Positions 7,020 through 16,167 of a DNA stretch of 64,000 bases are shown here, piece by piece. The position numbers and the translations under genes were made by a program. This DNA comes from Chryseobacterium culicis. Lineage in GTDB: Bacteria; Bacteroidota; Bacteroidia; Flavobacteriales; Weeksellaceae. Location: contig NZ_PCPP01000003.1 in NCBI RefSeq assembly GCF_002979755.1, forward strand, positions 124,001-188,000, written 5' to 3'. Below the pieces are notes generated by a model. That model did no database searches, had not been told where the DNA came from, and saw only the letters and a list, made by a program, of their open reading frames with translations. Every line of letters starts with the position of its first letter. Position 1 is the first letter of the stretch.

Positions 7020-9827
7020 ATGAGTAAGAAATTTGTTGTAATTATAATTTTCCTGATTTTCAACTTAGGAAAATCACAAATTGAAAGGAACTATGGGGAC
7101 ACGGCTCAACCTGTTCCATCAGCCTCATCTTTTTCATCCTATGTAAATACTCCGGTCTCTTTATCTACCGGAGTTCCCAATATTGGCATTCCTTTATTAT
7201 CATTACCAACAGGAAATAAAGATTTTGAGATTGCTACATCACTAAGCTACCATCCCTATAATACAGGTGAAGGTAAGCCTTCCAGTGAAGTAGGACTTGG
7301 CTGGTCTTTATTTAAAGGTGGGGCTGTCATTTCAAGGATAATTAATGGTTCTGTAGATGAGTATAACTATGATGCTACGAAATCAAGTTATAAAAAGAAT
7401 TTATTTGATGATATTTACTACTATGATTTACCTGGTAATTCAGGAAAATTCAAATTTGTCAGAGATACCATTAACAATACTTTTACCTTGAATAATATTT
7501 CGGGAAGCAACGTTAAAATAGAATATACCAGAGATTCTAATACAGCAACACTTATTCTTAATTCCTTCAAAATAACTGACAGCAAAGGATTTAAATATAT
7601 TTTTGAGGATTACAGTGTTGCAAGAGCTGATACAAGTTCTAAAGGTTTTAATTATAAATCTGCATTCTATTTAACAAAGGTTATTGATGAAAATAATATT
7701 ACGATAGCCACATTCAATTATCAGAAATACAGTAAAAATGTAAGCAGTACGAGTACTATTCTTTTATATCAGAATTGTAAAACAGAAAGTATCTCTACTT
7801 CTTACGGCAAAATTACTTTTGAAAATTTTTATGTCGGTATTAGTGATGATGACCCTTACATTATAAGAAGTCTTAGTTTATGGGATAAATCCTCTCATCT
7901 TATTACCCAATACAGATTGATTTATGATAGCTTTTACAGTTCCGCTTACCCTGTTAATGTTAATAAAGGGAAAAGAATCTTATCAAATGTTCAGAAACTT
8001 GACAGAAGTCAAACGGTAACAGAAGCCAGAGCATTCACTTATGATGATACAGGATCAGAAACCCATTACGGAGCATCTCCAAATCCTAATGAATATGGAA
8101 ACTTTCTGTGTCCTGATACTACAAAGAACAATCCCCAAACCTACACACTAGGGTTACTCAAAAAAATGACGTTGCCGGAAGGCGGATATGTTGTATATAA
8201 TTTTGAAGCCAATGAAGTGTATGAGAATAAAAGTACGGTACAACTTAGCACCAATCAGATTGCGGATCCAGCTTTACAATATTTAAACCTAGTTAATATA
8301 GTCAGTTACGACACAAATAATAGCAGAAGCTATACGCTTCAGGTTTCAGCGGCACAAAGATTTTTTATCAAATTTTCAATTGTTGAGGGCTATGAAATCA
8401 TCAATATTCATGGCAATATTATTATTCCTCCCACCTATAAATTGTTAAGATCATCAGGAACTGAAGTCAATGGAGTCGCTAACGGCTGTTCAGAAAATGT
8501 GAAATACTATGACTTAACGCCAGGAACATATACCTTTACAATCAGCGGAAACGGGAATGGAAACATTCAAAATTATATAATCAAAAACCTTGCTGCTCCC
8601 TATAAAAACACTTCTCAATCAAAAACAGGAGCCCGCATTGCGAATATAAAATATTATGATGCTGATCATACCGTAAAAAAAGCAATGTCCTATCAATATA
8701 ATTCATTGGATAATAGCGGTTCAAGCGGCAGCATATTTACCGGAGAAGTTTGTAATGAAGAATTAGGAAATCTAAACGAAACAGTATTATATAAAAACGT
8801 AAAGGAAATTTACGAAGGAACTGCCGGAAACCTTGGATATACCCAATATTATTTTAAAACTCCCGATGACTATACAAGTAATATAAATTTATATAAGCCT
8901 TATTATAACATTACCTCTACTGGCCTTTTGACAAAAAAAGAAATGTATAATCAGCAGAATCAGGTGCTTTCCAGTGAAAGTACAGATTATGTGCTTGATG
9001 AGATCAGTGGCGTACAGGAATATATTATCTGTGGGTATTACAAATCTAAAAGTGCATGGTTAAAATCAACTACAACGACATCCAAAACATTTTATGCCAA
9101 TGGAAGTAGCCTGGAAGATCGTACCGAAACAGTTTTTAATGCTTCCAACTTCCAGCCCGCTTATACAAAAAACACAGCTCCGGATGGAAAAATTACAGAA
9201 AAAAGTATAAAATATCCATCAGATCTGTCAAATACCCGCTTAATCAATGCCAATATGCTTTCCGTTCCTCTTCTGTTAGAAACCAAAATAAACGGAAATG
9301 TTACCAGCAAAGGAGAAACCAGATATGATTCTGCTGATCATCTGAACCCTTCCTCTGTGGTTACTTATGATTTGAAGAACCTTACTCCTATCACCATGAT
9401 GACATTTAATAAATATGACAGTAAAGGAAATCTGGTTGAAATTACAGGAAAAAATGGTATTCCTACTACTACCATCTGGGGATATTACCAGACTCAGCCT
9501 ATTGCACAGATTACAGGAGTCACTTATAATCAGATAGCTAACCTGCCATCCGTTATTGCTGCTATAAATGCATCCAATGCAGATGCAGATAATCCCGCCA
9601 ATGAGACATCCCTGTTACAAGCTTTGGAAAACCTGCGTAAAGATCCCGCATTACAATCTAAACCAGTTGCAGTTTATACCTATGATCCATTCATTGGGAT
9701 TACACAATCGGTTTCTGCCAATGGAATCAAACTAACCTATGGGTATGACGCATCGAACAGATTAATAAAAACAACAGATTCAGAGGGAAAAACAATTAAA
9801 GAATATCAATATAACTATAAACACTAA
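7020..9827 (+). CDS. Rhs-type shell protein, first half (exported, no toxin tip)
   Basis: A 935-residue protein with a signal peptide ending near NLGKSQ. The N-terminal part (SLSTGVPNIGIPLLSLPTG, EVGLGWSLFKGG) is typical of the proteins that start Bacteroidetes Rhs loci and resembles the beginning of SpvB/TcB-like shells. The middle is strand-rich. The last ~50 residues contain true YD-type repeats (YTYDPFIGITQSVSANG, YGYDASNRLIKTTDSEG). It has neither an Rhs core motif nor a toxin tip; these are on the next gene, 5 bases downstream. The two proteins may form one hollow shell from two chains, as TcB and TcC do. That is inference from order and domain split. The toxin's target and export route are unknown. 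Confidence 0.8.
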   Translation: MSKKFVVIIIFLIFNLGKSQIERNYGDTAQPVPSASSFSSYVNTPVSLSTGVPNIGIPLLSLPTGNKDFEIATSLSYHPYNTGEGKPSSEVGLGWSLFKGGAVISRIINGSVDEYNYDATKSSYKKNLFDDIYYYDLPGNSGKFKFVRDTINNTFTLNNISGSNVKIEYTRDSNTATLILNSFKITDSKGFKYIFEDYSVARADTSSKGFNYKSAFYLTKVIDENNITIATFNYQKYSKNVSSTSTILLYQNCKTESISTSYGKITFENFYVGISDDDPYIIRSLSLWDKSSHLITQYRLIYDSFYSSAYPVNVNKGKRILSNVQKLDRSQTVTEARAFTYDDTGSETHYGASPNPNEYGNFLCPDTTKNNPQTYTLGLLKKMTLPEGGYVVYNFEANEVYENKSTVQLSTNQIADPALQYLNLVNIVSYDTNNSRSYTLQVSAAQRFFIKFSIVEGYEIINIHGNIIIPPTYKLLRSSGTEVNGVANGCSENVKYYDLTPGTYTFTISGNGNGNIQNYIIKNLAAPYKNTSQSKTGARIANIKYYDADHTVKKAMSYQYNSLDNSGSSGSIFTGEVCNEELGNLNETVLYKNVKEIYEGTAGNLGYTQYYFKTPDDYTSNINLYKPYYNITSTGLLTKKEMYNQQNQVLSSESTDYVLDEISGVQEYIICGYYKSKSAWLKSTTTTSKTFYANGSSLEDRTETVFNASNFQPAYTKNTAPDGKITEKSIKYPSDLSNTRLINANMLSVPLLLETKINGNVTSKGETRYDSADHLNPSSVVTYDLKNLTPITMMTFNKYDSKGNLVEITGKNGIPTTTIWGYYQTQPIAQITGVTYNQIANLPSVIAAINASNADADNPANETSLLQALENLRKDPALQSKPVAVYTYDPFIGITQSVSANGIKLTYGYDASNRLIKTTDSEGKTIKEYQYNYKH

Positions 9828-9832
9828 TACCG

Positions 9833-12800
9833 ATGAAAAGAATTTTAAATATACTCAGTATTTTATGGATATCGGGATATTCGTATGCCCAGACCCTAAA
9901 TGCTACCACTACTGAAAACTATGTATACACGAAGACCTGTCTGGATGGAGACTGCATTAAAAAGTCGGAAGCTATACAGTATTTTGACGGACTGGGAAAA
10001 GTAAAACAAACAGTAGCCATCAAAGCCACTCCATCCGGCAACGATGTCGTTAATCATATAGAATACGATGGATATGGAAGGATCGCAAAAGAGTACCTTC
10101 CAATCCCGCAAAACAATACTCAGAACGGGGCAATCTATACCTCTCCCCTGTTGAATGCTCCGGCAATATTCGGACAGGAAAAAATTTATTCTGAAAACCA
10201 GTTTGAAAATTCCCCTTTAAGCAGGATTGACAAGATTAAGCCTTTAGGAAATGATTGGACACTCCATCCTATACAAATGGGATATAGTGCAAATATAGCC
10301 GGAGAGGTGAAAAAATATACCGCAACCAATTCATGGGCAAATGACGCCACCCTTTCTGAATTGAACGAAAATGGAACCTATGGGGCTAACCAGCTGATGA
10401 AGACCTCCACCACAGATAGTGACGGCAATACGACCACTGAATTTAAAAACACGGATGGACAAACTATTTTAATCCGTAAAAATGATGGAACCCAGAATGT
10501 AGATACCTACTACGTTTACAATGACTTTGGAATGCAGGTTTTTGTCATTACCCCATTAGCCGCAAAAACTACGGTAGATCTGAATGCGTTAAATACCCTC
10601 TGCTATCAGTACCGTTATGACAGCTTAGGAAGACTGGTCGAAAAAAAGCTGCCGGGAAAAGATTGGGAATATATGGTGTATGATAAAGCAGACAGAATGA
10701 TTCTTTCCCGTGATACCAATATAAAGCAGAACAATCAATGGCTGATGACCAAATATGATGAATTGGGAAGACCAGTTTATACGGGTTTTTTAACCGGAGG
10801 AGACAGAGCTACAAGGCAAAACGACCTGAAAAACCTTATTATCACAGAGAAAAGAAGTACAACCGGTTTTTCCAGAAGCGGGACTACCGTTTATTACACT
10901 GAGAATTATTTCAGCGGCGAAACACCGGTAATTTTAAGTGTCAATTACTATGATACTTATCCACAAGGCTCTCCAACAAAGCCTGCTCTTATTTTTGGAC
11001 AGGAAGTTACAGGAGATAATATGAGTAATTCCCAGAATACCAAAAACCTTTCTACAGCATCCTATATAAAGAATATTAATGATGATAACTGGACCTATAA
11101 CTGGAACTGGTATGATGCTAAATCCAGGGTAATAGGAAGCCATACAATCAATCATTTGGGAGGATATACGAAAACAGAAATAAAACTGGATTTTGCAGGC
11201 ACTACAATTCAAAGTAAAGTCTACCACAAAAGACTGCAAAGTGACCCGGAACGAGTGATCAGTCAGTTTTTTGAATATGATAATCAAAATAGGCTGTTGG
11301 TACACAAACACCAGATTGATAATAATACTGTCGAAATTCTGTCTCAAAACGAGTATAATGAATTATCCCAACTGAAAAGAAAAAAAGTAGGAGGAACAGC
11401 ACCTGCTGCCCCTCTGCAAAGCATAGACTATACCTACAACATCAGAGGTTCCCTTATTAAGATCAATGATCCTGTTAATCTGAATGGAAAACTTTTCGGA
11501 TACGGAATTAAATATACCAATCCGGAATACAGCAATGTAGGCCCGGGAAAATACAATGGGAATATTGCTGAAATTGACTGGCAGAATGCTTCTGAAAATA
11601 TTCAGAAAAGATATACTTATACCTACGACGGACTGAACAGACTGAAGGATGCCGTTTATTCTGAACCTGCTTCTACCGCACCGTTTAATAATTATTATAA
11701 TGAATATCTGACTTATGATCTGAACGGAAATATTAAAACTTTAAAAAGAAATGCCTTCCCGGTCACAGGAACTACTGCCACACAGGTAGATGATCTGACC
11801 TACGATTATAGCGGAAATCGCCTGACTAAAGTGACGGAGAATGCACTGAATGATGCGGGATATGAAGGAGGGAATAATTCCATTACCTATGACCTGAATG
11901 GGAATATGAAAGATATGCTGGACAAAGGAATACAGTCTATCAGTTATAATTTTCTGAACCTACCCGATACTTTTGATATTGTACAGAATGCATTTGGCAA
12001 TCCTATTAATAATACGCTTACCTATTTGTATCGTGCTGATGGAACTAAATTCAGAAAAATCTATACCACTAAAACAACAGGAAGGGCAGCAAGAACTACC
12101 ATCCAAACGACAGATTATCTGGATGGGTTTCAATATACTATTGAAGAAGGAAGTACCTGTCTAACATGTAGAACCACTAATGCTTATGAACAGCAGGCCT
12201 ACAAAGGGATTTCTGAGCTTGGAAAAGTAATCGCACCACAATGGAAACCTGATTTTGTAGTGACAGCAGAAGGCTATTACAGTTTCACAGAAAACCGTTA
12301 TATTTACCAGTATAAAGACCATCTTGGAAATACCAGGGTAAGTTTTGCAAAAGACAGCGAAGGCGCTCCTGAAATTATTGATACCAACAACTATTATCCT
12401 TTTGGATTAAACCATATCGGAAATACATTTTCTCCATTTGGAAGTTTCTACAGTTACAAGTACAATGGAAAAGAACTTCAGGAAAGCGGAATGTATGACT
12501 ACGGAGCCAGAATGTATATGCCGGATCTTGGAAGATGGGGCGTAACAGATCCTTTAGCAGAAGCATTCAGACGATTTAGCCCTTATCATTATGCAGCAGA
12601 TAATCCTGTAATGTTTGTAGACCCGGATGGAATGAGAAGTGTGCCTTATGATGGAGGGGTTATCAATCATGTTCCTGAGGGGTCATTTTGGTTTGCCGGA
12701 ATGAATGGAAGTTTTATTTCCACTCCTGAATTTAAACAAGGGAGTCGTACCGGTGGTGGAAGTCGTAAAGGTGAAAATGATAATGCAAAAGGAACTAAAC

Positions 12801-13423
12801 CTAATCTTTTTAGTAGGATAGGTAGTTTCTTCGGAAAATTATTTGGGGGAAGTAAGAACAAAAACAAAGTAGAAGTTGGCCCCGCCGAAGAAATTTCTGA
12901 AGAACAGTTTTCAAAGGAGATTAGTGCATGGCAAATTGTTAGTGCTTTGTTGTTTAACAGCACAGACCCTTATTCTGCGATTGGAAATAGTGGCGTAGGA
13001 CCTTATGCCGAGGAAAGAGAAAATGTAGGTATGGCTGCTATGATCTTTATTAATCCCGAGGCTGCTGCTGAGGGGTTAGAAAGAAAAGCTCTTTCAAGAT
13101 CTGCAATGGTCACGATTAGGGGTGGTGCCACGAATGTCAGGATTGATCCACAAAACCTACCAAAAAATGTAACAGAAGATATGATCGAAATTTTGGCGGG
13201 AAGAGGAAACCCAATAATAAGAAATGGGGCACAGGAAACAGTAAGACATAATGCTAAATGGGTTGGAGCTTTAGAATGGAAAATAAAAGATGTTCCTGGA
13301 ACTAGTGGATTAAACAGCTGTAGAATTGTTCAACATCCAGATGGTAGATGGGGATTAGTTATTGATCACAACTATACAAAAATTATACAAATACCGACAA
13401 GTACAGCAGTAAAATGGAAATAA
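9833..13423 (+). CDS. Rhs polymorphic toxin with core domain and RNase-like C-terminal tip
   Basis: 1196 residues with a signal peptide ending near GYSYAQ. The N-terminal part resembles the domain at the start of many Bacteroidetes Rhs proteins (DUF6443 type). It is followed by many YD repeats (YTYDGLNRL, LTYDLNGNI, YRYDSLGRLVEKKLPG). The Rhs core lies at about residues 877-934: YNGKELQESGMYDYGAR, PDLGRWGVTDPLAE and the terminal DPDGM. The variable tip follows, with a G/S/K-rich linker and a C-terminal ~100-residue domain containing WVGALEWKIK, RIVQHPDGRWG and a final HNYTKI. This pattern fits BECR-fold RNase tips, and the overlapping downstream gene has a barstar-like segment, which supports an RNase. 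The stop codon overlaps the next start by 10 bases, as expected for a toxin-immunity pair. Toxin activity is inferred. Confidence 0.85.
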   Translation: MKRILNILSILWISGYSYAQTLNATTTENYVYTKTCLDGDCIKKSEAIQYFDGLGKVKQTVAIKATPSGNDVVNHIEYDGYGRIAKEYLPIPQNNTQNGAIYTSPLLNAPAIFGQEKIYSENQFENSPLSRIDKIKPLGNDWTLHPIQMGYSANIAGEVKKYTATNSWANDATLSELNENGTYGANQLMKTSTTDSDGNTTTEFKNTDGQTILIRKNDGTQNVDTYYVYNDFGMQVFVITPLAAKTTVDLNALNTLCYQYRYDSLGRLVEKKLPGKDWEYMVYDKADRMILSRDTNIKQNNQWLMTKYDELGRPVYTGFLTGGDRATRQNDLKNLIITEKRSTTGFSRSGTTVYYTENYFSGETPVILSVNYYDTYPQGSPTKPALIFGQEVTGDNMSNSQNTKNLSTASYIKNINDDNWTYNWNWYDAKSRVIGSHTINHLGGYTKTEIKLDFAGTTIQSKVYHKRLQSDPERVISQFFEYDNQNRLLVHKHQIDNNTVEILSQNEYNELSQLKRKKVGGTAPAAPLQSIDYTYNIRGSLIKINDPVNLNGKLFGYGIKYTNPEYSNVGPGKYNGNIAEIDWQNASENIQKRYTYTYDGLNRLKDAVYSEPASTAPFNNYYNEYLTYDLNGNIKTLKRNAFPVTGTTATQVDDLTYDYSGNRLTKVTENALNDAGYEGGNNSITYDLNGNMKDMLDKGIQSISYNFLNLPDTFDIVQNAFGNPINNTLTYLYRADGTKFRKIYTTKTTGRAARTTIQTTDYLDGFQYTIEEGSTCLTCRTTNAYEQQAYKGISELGKVIAPQWKPDFVVTAEGYYSFTENRYIYQYKDHLGNTRVSFAKDSEGAPEIIDTNNYYPFGLNHIGNTFSPFGSFYSYKYNGKELQESGMYDYGARMYMPDLGRWGVTDPLAEAFRRFSPYHYAADNPVMFVDPDGMRSVPYDGGVINHVPEGSFWFAGMNGSFISTPEFKQGSRTGGGSRKGENDNAKGTKPNLFSRIGSFFGKLFGGSKNKNKVEVGPAEEISEEQFSKEISAWQIVSALLFNSTDPYSAIGNSGVGPYAEERENVGMAAMIFINPEAAAEGLERKALSRSAMVTIRGGATNVRIDPQNLPKNVTEDMIEILAGRGNPIIRNGAQETVRHNAKWVGALEWKIKDVPGTSGLNSCRIVQHPDGRWGLVIDHNYTKIIQIPTSTAVKWK

Positions 13424-14118
13424 AATTTTTATTAAAGGAAAAGATATTATTGAAAACTAAATATATAAAGCTCATTAATAAAAAAGATTTTGACAAAATA
13501 ATGATCAATAAACAAGATATTAAACATATCAATCTACAGTTTGGAGAAATTTATAAGCAAGATATAATAATTAGAGTTTCTTTTAGAACTTTTACCAATG
13601 ACTATATTTTTAATATTTCAGATATATTCAATAACAATAGAACAATTACTCTAATAGGAAGTCTTAATGATCCCCTAGGCATATATAATCAGGGGTATAT
13701 AGATAATTTTAAACTGATTACTGATAAAAAGGGTAAAATAGACTGGTATGAATTAAATAATAAACAAAAGTATTATTATTTAAGAGGATTGGCATTACTA
13801 AGTGGAGTTAAGGAAGCTATTGACAATACTAATTCTATCATCATAATTGATTTATCAAAAGTGAAAACAGATCTAGATGTATATTATGAAGTTGGAAAGG
13901 CTTTTTTTAATTCATATGGTTATTTTGGAACCGAAATAAATTCATTTATAGATTGTTTATGTAATATTGATGAATCAATGAAGAAAAGAGAGAAAATGCC
14001 AATTTTAAAAATAAAAGGATATTCAAACTTTAAAAAGTATTTTTATAATAATAATTTCTATCATGATTTTTATAAAGAATTATCCACGAGCAATTTTGAA
14101 ATAATAAATTCCAAATAA
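13414..14118 (+). CDS. Barstar-like immunity protein of the Rhs toxin
   Basis: 234 residues, very AT-rich, starting inside the last codons of the Rhs toxin gene (10-base overlap, translational coupling). The second half (about residues 143-195) has the barstar pattern: a strand IIIIDLSKVKT, a helix, then YGYFGTEINSFIDCLCNI, matching the barstar family's 'yfG-N-da-DCL' segment with Thr-Glu-Ile in the loop. Barstars are small acidic proteins that block the active site of barnase-fold RNases. The first ~140 residues are of unknown fold. The likely job is to neutralise the tip encoded just upstream in the cytoplasm. No signal peptide is present, which agrees with that. The barstar call is from pattern only. 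Confidence 0.68.
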   Translation: MEIKFLLKEKILLKTKYIKLINKKDFDKIMINKQDIKHINLQFGEIYKQDIIIRVSFRTFTNDYIFNISDIFNNNRTITLIGSLNDPLGIYNQGYIDNFKLITDKKGKIDWYELNNKQKYYYLRGLALLSGVKEAIDNTNSIIIIDLSKVKTDLDVYYEVGKAFFNSYGYFGTEINSFIDCLCNIDESMKKREKMPILKIKGYSNFKKYFYNNNFYHDFYKELSTSNFEIINSK

Positions 14119-14149
14119 TCTTTTAAAATACTAGAAAATTTAGACTTAG

Positions 14150-14782
14150 AATCACCCAGCTAACAAAAGTGCAACTATTGGTGTTCTCTCTGTAGGAGCT
14201 GCTACATTTGAAGGTTTTGCTCCTCCGGTAGAATTTGGTCCAACTGTAGCAAGATTGGCGGGTTATGCAAGATTAAGTTTATGGAGTTTACCTTTAATAC
14301 TTAATGGAGATAGTGGGTTTTCTGCTAATTCTAAACCGATTACAGGTGCTATTGATATTCCTGTTACTACAACAGTTGATGAATCAGACCCAGAAGAAAC
14401 AATTACTTTATATAGAGGGGTTTCATCAAAAATATTTCATAATGATAACAGCCAATATATAAATGCACATTTTGGAATTGCTATTCCGAAAGGATATTAT
14501 CAAGTAAGTTCACTTGAAGGGCCTCATAGTGATATGTTTGATCATGCGTCAGGAAATAACCTTAGTATTTGGACAAGCTGGACTACTAGTAAGGAAACTG
14601 CTAGAGATTTTGCTACAGGAATAGCTTTTGGAAAAGCAGTACCAGGAATTATAATGTCAAAAAGTTTTAAGATTGGTGTAGCAAATCCTAATCCCCACAC
14701 TTTAGGTGAAAGCGAATGGCTTGTTCCTGGAGTAGTTTATGGTGCAAAAGTAGAATATGTTCTCCCTAGATCTGGACAATAA
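14150..14782 (+). pseudogene. Displaced Rhs toxin tip, ADP-ribosyltransferase-like (no core, no clear start)
   Basis: The frame is open from just after a TAG at 14147 to the stop at 14782 (210 codons) but has no ATG in its first part; a TTG at 14255 is the only early alternative start. The C-terminal ~140 residues show the three motifs of the R-S-E class of ADP-ribosyltransferases: ITLYRGVSS (Arg), TSWTTSKETARDFA (STS-like) and LGESEWLVPG (Glu-x-Glu). The upstream VGAATFEGFAPPVEFGP resembles the linker between an Rhs core and its tip. It is best read as a former or spare C-terminal tip left behind when the current tip replaced it. It could become active again by recombination into the Rhs gene. 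The next gene is its candidate immunity gene. Confidence 0.7.
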
Positions 14783-14812
14783 ATAGATTTAATTTAATAA
14801 TTTACTATAAAA

Positions 14813-15142
14813 ATGAAAGAATTGATAAAACATAAAATAAAAGAATATGATCCTCAATTAAATGAATTTGAAATTTCATATTCAAATCATGATTTAATTC
14901 TTGATGATTTAGTTTCCTTGTATAAGGGAAGAAATAAGATGGCTAAAAGTGAAAGTATAAAAGAATTAACATCTAATATTTTAAATAACTTTCTTTTAAT
15001 TAAAAATGAATCTATTGAATATGTAAAATTTGTTGTTGTAAGATATGATATTACGAGTAGGCTATTTGTTTTTGCAGCAGATTATTCAAAGGTTTTTTTT
15101 GATTTTACATTTCCAACTGAAAATAATTTAGAATCTAATTAA
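14813..15142 (+). CDS. Candidate immunity protein for the ADP-ribosyltransferase-like tip
   Basis: A 109-residue soluble protein with no signal peptide or membrane segment. I recognise no family. It begins with a charged helix (KELIKHKIKEYD) and ends in alternating strands (VKFVVVRYD, LFVFAADYSKVFFDFTFP), a shape common among small immunity proteins. It lies 30 bases after the displaced tip, is as AT-rich as its neighbours, and is followed by the hairpin tail that also follows the 59-aa gene further on. The function is assigned only from position. Confidence 0.55.
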   Translation: MKELIKHKIKEYDPQLNEFEISYSNHDLILDDLVSLYKGRNKMAKSESIKELTSNILNNFLLIKNESIEYVKFVVVRYDITSRLFVFAADYSKVFFDFTFPTENNLESN

Positions 15143-15214
15143 AGAATATAAATAAGGGAAATATTCCAAACATATTAGTGAAAATTAGAGTATTGGTTTT
15201 CAATACTCTAATTT
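15143..15214 (+). repeat. Immunity-gene tail repeat with hairpin, copy 1
   Basis: Immediately after the stop of the 109-aa gene comes AGAATATAAATAAG, about 25 AT-rich bases, and then a perfect inverted repeat: AAATTAGAGTATTG (15182-15195), a 5-base loop, and CAATACTCTAATTT (15201-15214). A matching tail follows the 59-aa gene at 16345-16415. The hairpin may act as a terminator and the shared tail as a recombination seam between toxin cassettes. Confidence 0.75.
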
Positions 15215-15216
15215 AA

Positions 15217-16164
15217 AAAAACAGCACAAGTGCTCCTGAAATTATTGATACCAACAACTACTACCCTTTTGGGCTTAACCATATCTCGAACTCGTTCATC
15301 AATTCAGGTTTCGGAAGCTTTTACAGCTATAAATACAATGGAAAAGAACTCCAGGAAAGCGGAATGTATGACTACGGAGCCAGAACGTATATGCCGGATC
15401 TTGGAAGATGGGGCGTAACAGATCCCTTTGCAGAAGCATTCAGACGATTTAGCCCTTATCATTATGCAGCAGATAATCCTGTAATGTTTATTGATCCGGA
15501 TGGAATGAGAAGTGTGCCTTATGAAGGAGGACCTAGTACTAATGTTTCTGAAGGTTCATGGTGGTTTGCCGGGGTAAATGGGAATTTCACTCCCGAATAT
15601 GTAGAAAAAGGTGGACTTGGGAAACGAAATGGTGGTGGGGCAACTCCGAAGACATTTGGAGAAACACAAGCTTATAGAGATATAATGGTTTATCTCGCCG
15701 GGCCTCGTACTGAATATTTCAAAGGAATTAATTTTGCAGAATTCAGTTCTGATGAAGGAGGACCTGGGGATAAAGAAAAAAGTCAACAAAAAGTAACACT
15801 TTCTGGGAAAAGTAAAAATTTTACTGGGAAATTTTCAATATCATATGATTATGAAGTAAAAGATGGTAAAACTATAGTTTCTGATATTAAAATGCATACA
15901 AATCTTAATGATAAATGGAGTCCGCTTGATTCGTGGAGTGAGAATGTAAATGGGAGTATGGAAGAAGAACCTATTTATACAGTAAGAGGAAATTATATAT
16001 TTTTCGAAACTTATGGAACTTTGAAATTGTTAGACTTTTCATTTTCTAAAAACGGAGTTTCAGGAGGGTTTTCAATTTTTGAGTTCCCTTATAAATTTAC
16101 GGGATATGTTAATGTAAATGATCCAAGTAATTCAAATGTACACATTAAAGCAATTAAACCTTAA
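15217..16164 (+). pseudogene. Second Rhs core plus alternative C-terminal tip (orphan module, 5' truncated)
   Basis: The frame is open from 15217 and starts mid-protein at SAPEIIDTNNYYPFGLNHI. It then gives the Rhs core YNGKELQESGMYDYGAR to DPDGM and a different tip. Between 15342 and 15520 the DNA differs only at scattered positions from 12463-12640 of the intact Rhs gene, so the two could recombine. The tip (about residues 100-315) has KVTLSGKSKNFTGKFSISYDYEV and is strand-rich; I recognise no toxin family. An internal ATG at 15364 exists, but the homology begins 45 codons earlier, so the module is a fragment and not a gene with its own start. It is probably silent unless recombined. Confidence 0.8.
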
Positions 16165-16167
16165 AAT

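Noticed and set aside
7014..9833. The two Rhs genes as one gene broken by a frameshift
   Set aside because: The second protein has its own ATG and a clear signal peptide (SYAQ end), and the first ends in a natural stop 5 bases before it. This split is common in Bacteroidetes.
10934..11347. Antisense 137-aa open frame inside the Rhs gene
   Set aside because: A shadow of the strong coding signal on the + strand. The protein has no domain or signal sense.
15230..15418. 62-aa open frame in another phase over the orphan Rhs core
   Set aside because: The true phase is the one that continues the Rhs core homology from 15217; the other reading has no meaning.
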